DNA of 34,022 bases, taken from Methyloprofundus sp. GTDB taxonomy: Bacteria > Pseudomonadota > Gammaproteobacteria > Methylococcales > Methylomonadaceae. A program made the translations under genes and the position numbers. The notes under the pieces are model-generated. The model searched no databases and was not told the origin of the DNA. It saw only the letters and a program-made list of their open reading frames with translations. The first letter of the stretch is position 1. Every line of letters begins with the position of its first letter. Where the stretch lies: NCBI GenBank assembly GCA_013138595.1, contig WTCM01000143.1:1-34022 (forward strand). The letters are read 5' to 3'. Below, piece after piece: positions 33,739 to 34,022 of this stretch.

Positions 33739-34022
33739 CCGTGTTAAGTTTGTAACGGCAGTGAACCCTCTGGTGATGCTGGGCTTGGGTTTGATGATTT
33801 TCTAAGCTGCCTGTACGGCAGTGAACATGCAGTGCTGCAATAAAAACATCAAGCATTATTTCTAAGCTGCCTGTACGGCAGTGAACGCCGATGCTATGCA
33901 ATGCGCGGCAGATAAGCTTTTCTAAGCTGCCTGTACGGCAGTGAACTTTTATGGGTTTTTTATGGTGATTATCGTGGCTTTCTAAGCTGCCTGTACGGCA
34001 GTGAACGTTACATTAACGGTTA
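33739..34022 (-). CRISPR. CRISPR array, type I-F-like repeat (trailer end, cut by the window)
   Basis: Four identical 28-bp repeats (33799-33826, 33859-33886, 33919-33946, 33979-34006) start tttctaagctgcc and end ggcagtgaac. They alternate with 32-bp spacers (33767-33798, 33827-33858, 33887-33918, 33947-33978), and a fifth spacer is cut at 34022. Read on the minus strand the repeat is GTTCACTGCC..., the type I-F form. A degenerate repeat (33739-33766) keeps only the last 12 bases (acggcagtgaac) and marks the trailer. The array is therefore transcribed on the minus strand; the leader, newest spacers and any cas genes are to the right of the window. Confidence 0.95.

Noticed and set aside
33668-33901. 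77-codon minus-strand frame with repeated VHCRTGSLE
   Set aside because: It is a reading of the CRISPR repeats and spacers; the period of its peptide repeat equals the 60-bp repeat-spacer unit.

Overview
This window looks like chromosomal DNA of an AT-rich gammaproteobacterium. The signs are the chain rlmH-maf-rng, rph, rdgB, rpe and rpiA, a System I cytochrome c maturation (ccm) operon, rsgA beside an M48 protease, a CRISPR repeat of the type I-F kind, and a PrsK/PrsR two-component pair. PrsK/PrsR go with PEP-CTERM/exosortase exopolysaccharide systems, which are common in methanotrophs and other environmental lineages. The exact lineage is inference; no rRNA or other marker is present.

Layout. 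1-6660 (+ strand): the tail of an unknown gene and its terminator, then rph, rdgB, a periplasmic solute-binding protein, rlmH, maf and rng (closely packed), then rpe and rpiA, closed by a strong hairpin that can act in both directions. 6680-10602 (- strand): a small lipoprotein, then a two-gene Gabija-type anti-phage module (gajA, an ATPase plus TOPRIM nuclease; gajB, a UvrD-like helicase) flanked by an 11-bp direct repeat. 10775-18972 (- strand): the ccm operon in the order ccmA-B-C-[insert]-D-E-F-G-H-I. The insert, between ccmC and ccmD, is an Rpn/PD-(D/E)XK nuclease-transposase gene plus a 40-codon antitoxin-like ORF.

19138-30078 (- strand): manC (GDP-mannose synthesis) lies downstream of a tightly packed series transcribed in the order alanine/glycine symporter, 474-aa membrane protein, 272-aa VWA-like protein, 484-aa MotA/ExbB/ZorA-like protein, 289-aa MotB/ZorB-like protein, prsK, prsR. 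Gaps are only 3-15 bp. The four middle genes look like an uncharacterised ion-driven, stator-type membrane complex. They lie 15 bp from the envelope-polysaccharide histidine kinase PrsK, and they are my main candidate for an undescribed system.

30348-33259 (- strand): a small membrane protein, rsgA, an M48 (Ste24-like) protease and a PsiE-family membrane protein. 33260-33738 has no gene. It holds a solitary decayed CRISPR repeat and a composite palindromic repeat element. From 33739 to the window end runs the trailer end of a type I-F-like CRISPR array, whose leader and any cas genes lie beyond the window. Several intergenic regions carry dispersed palindromic repeats.
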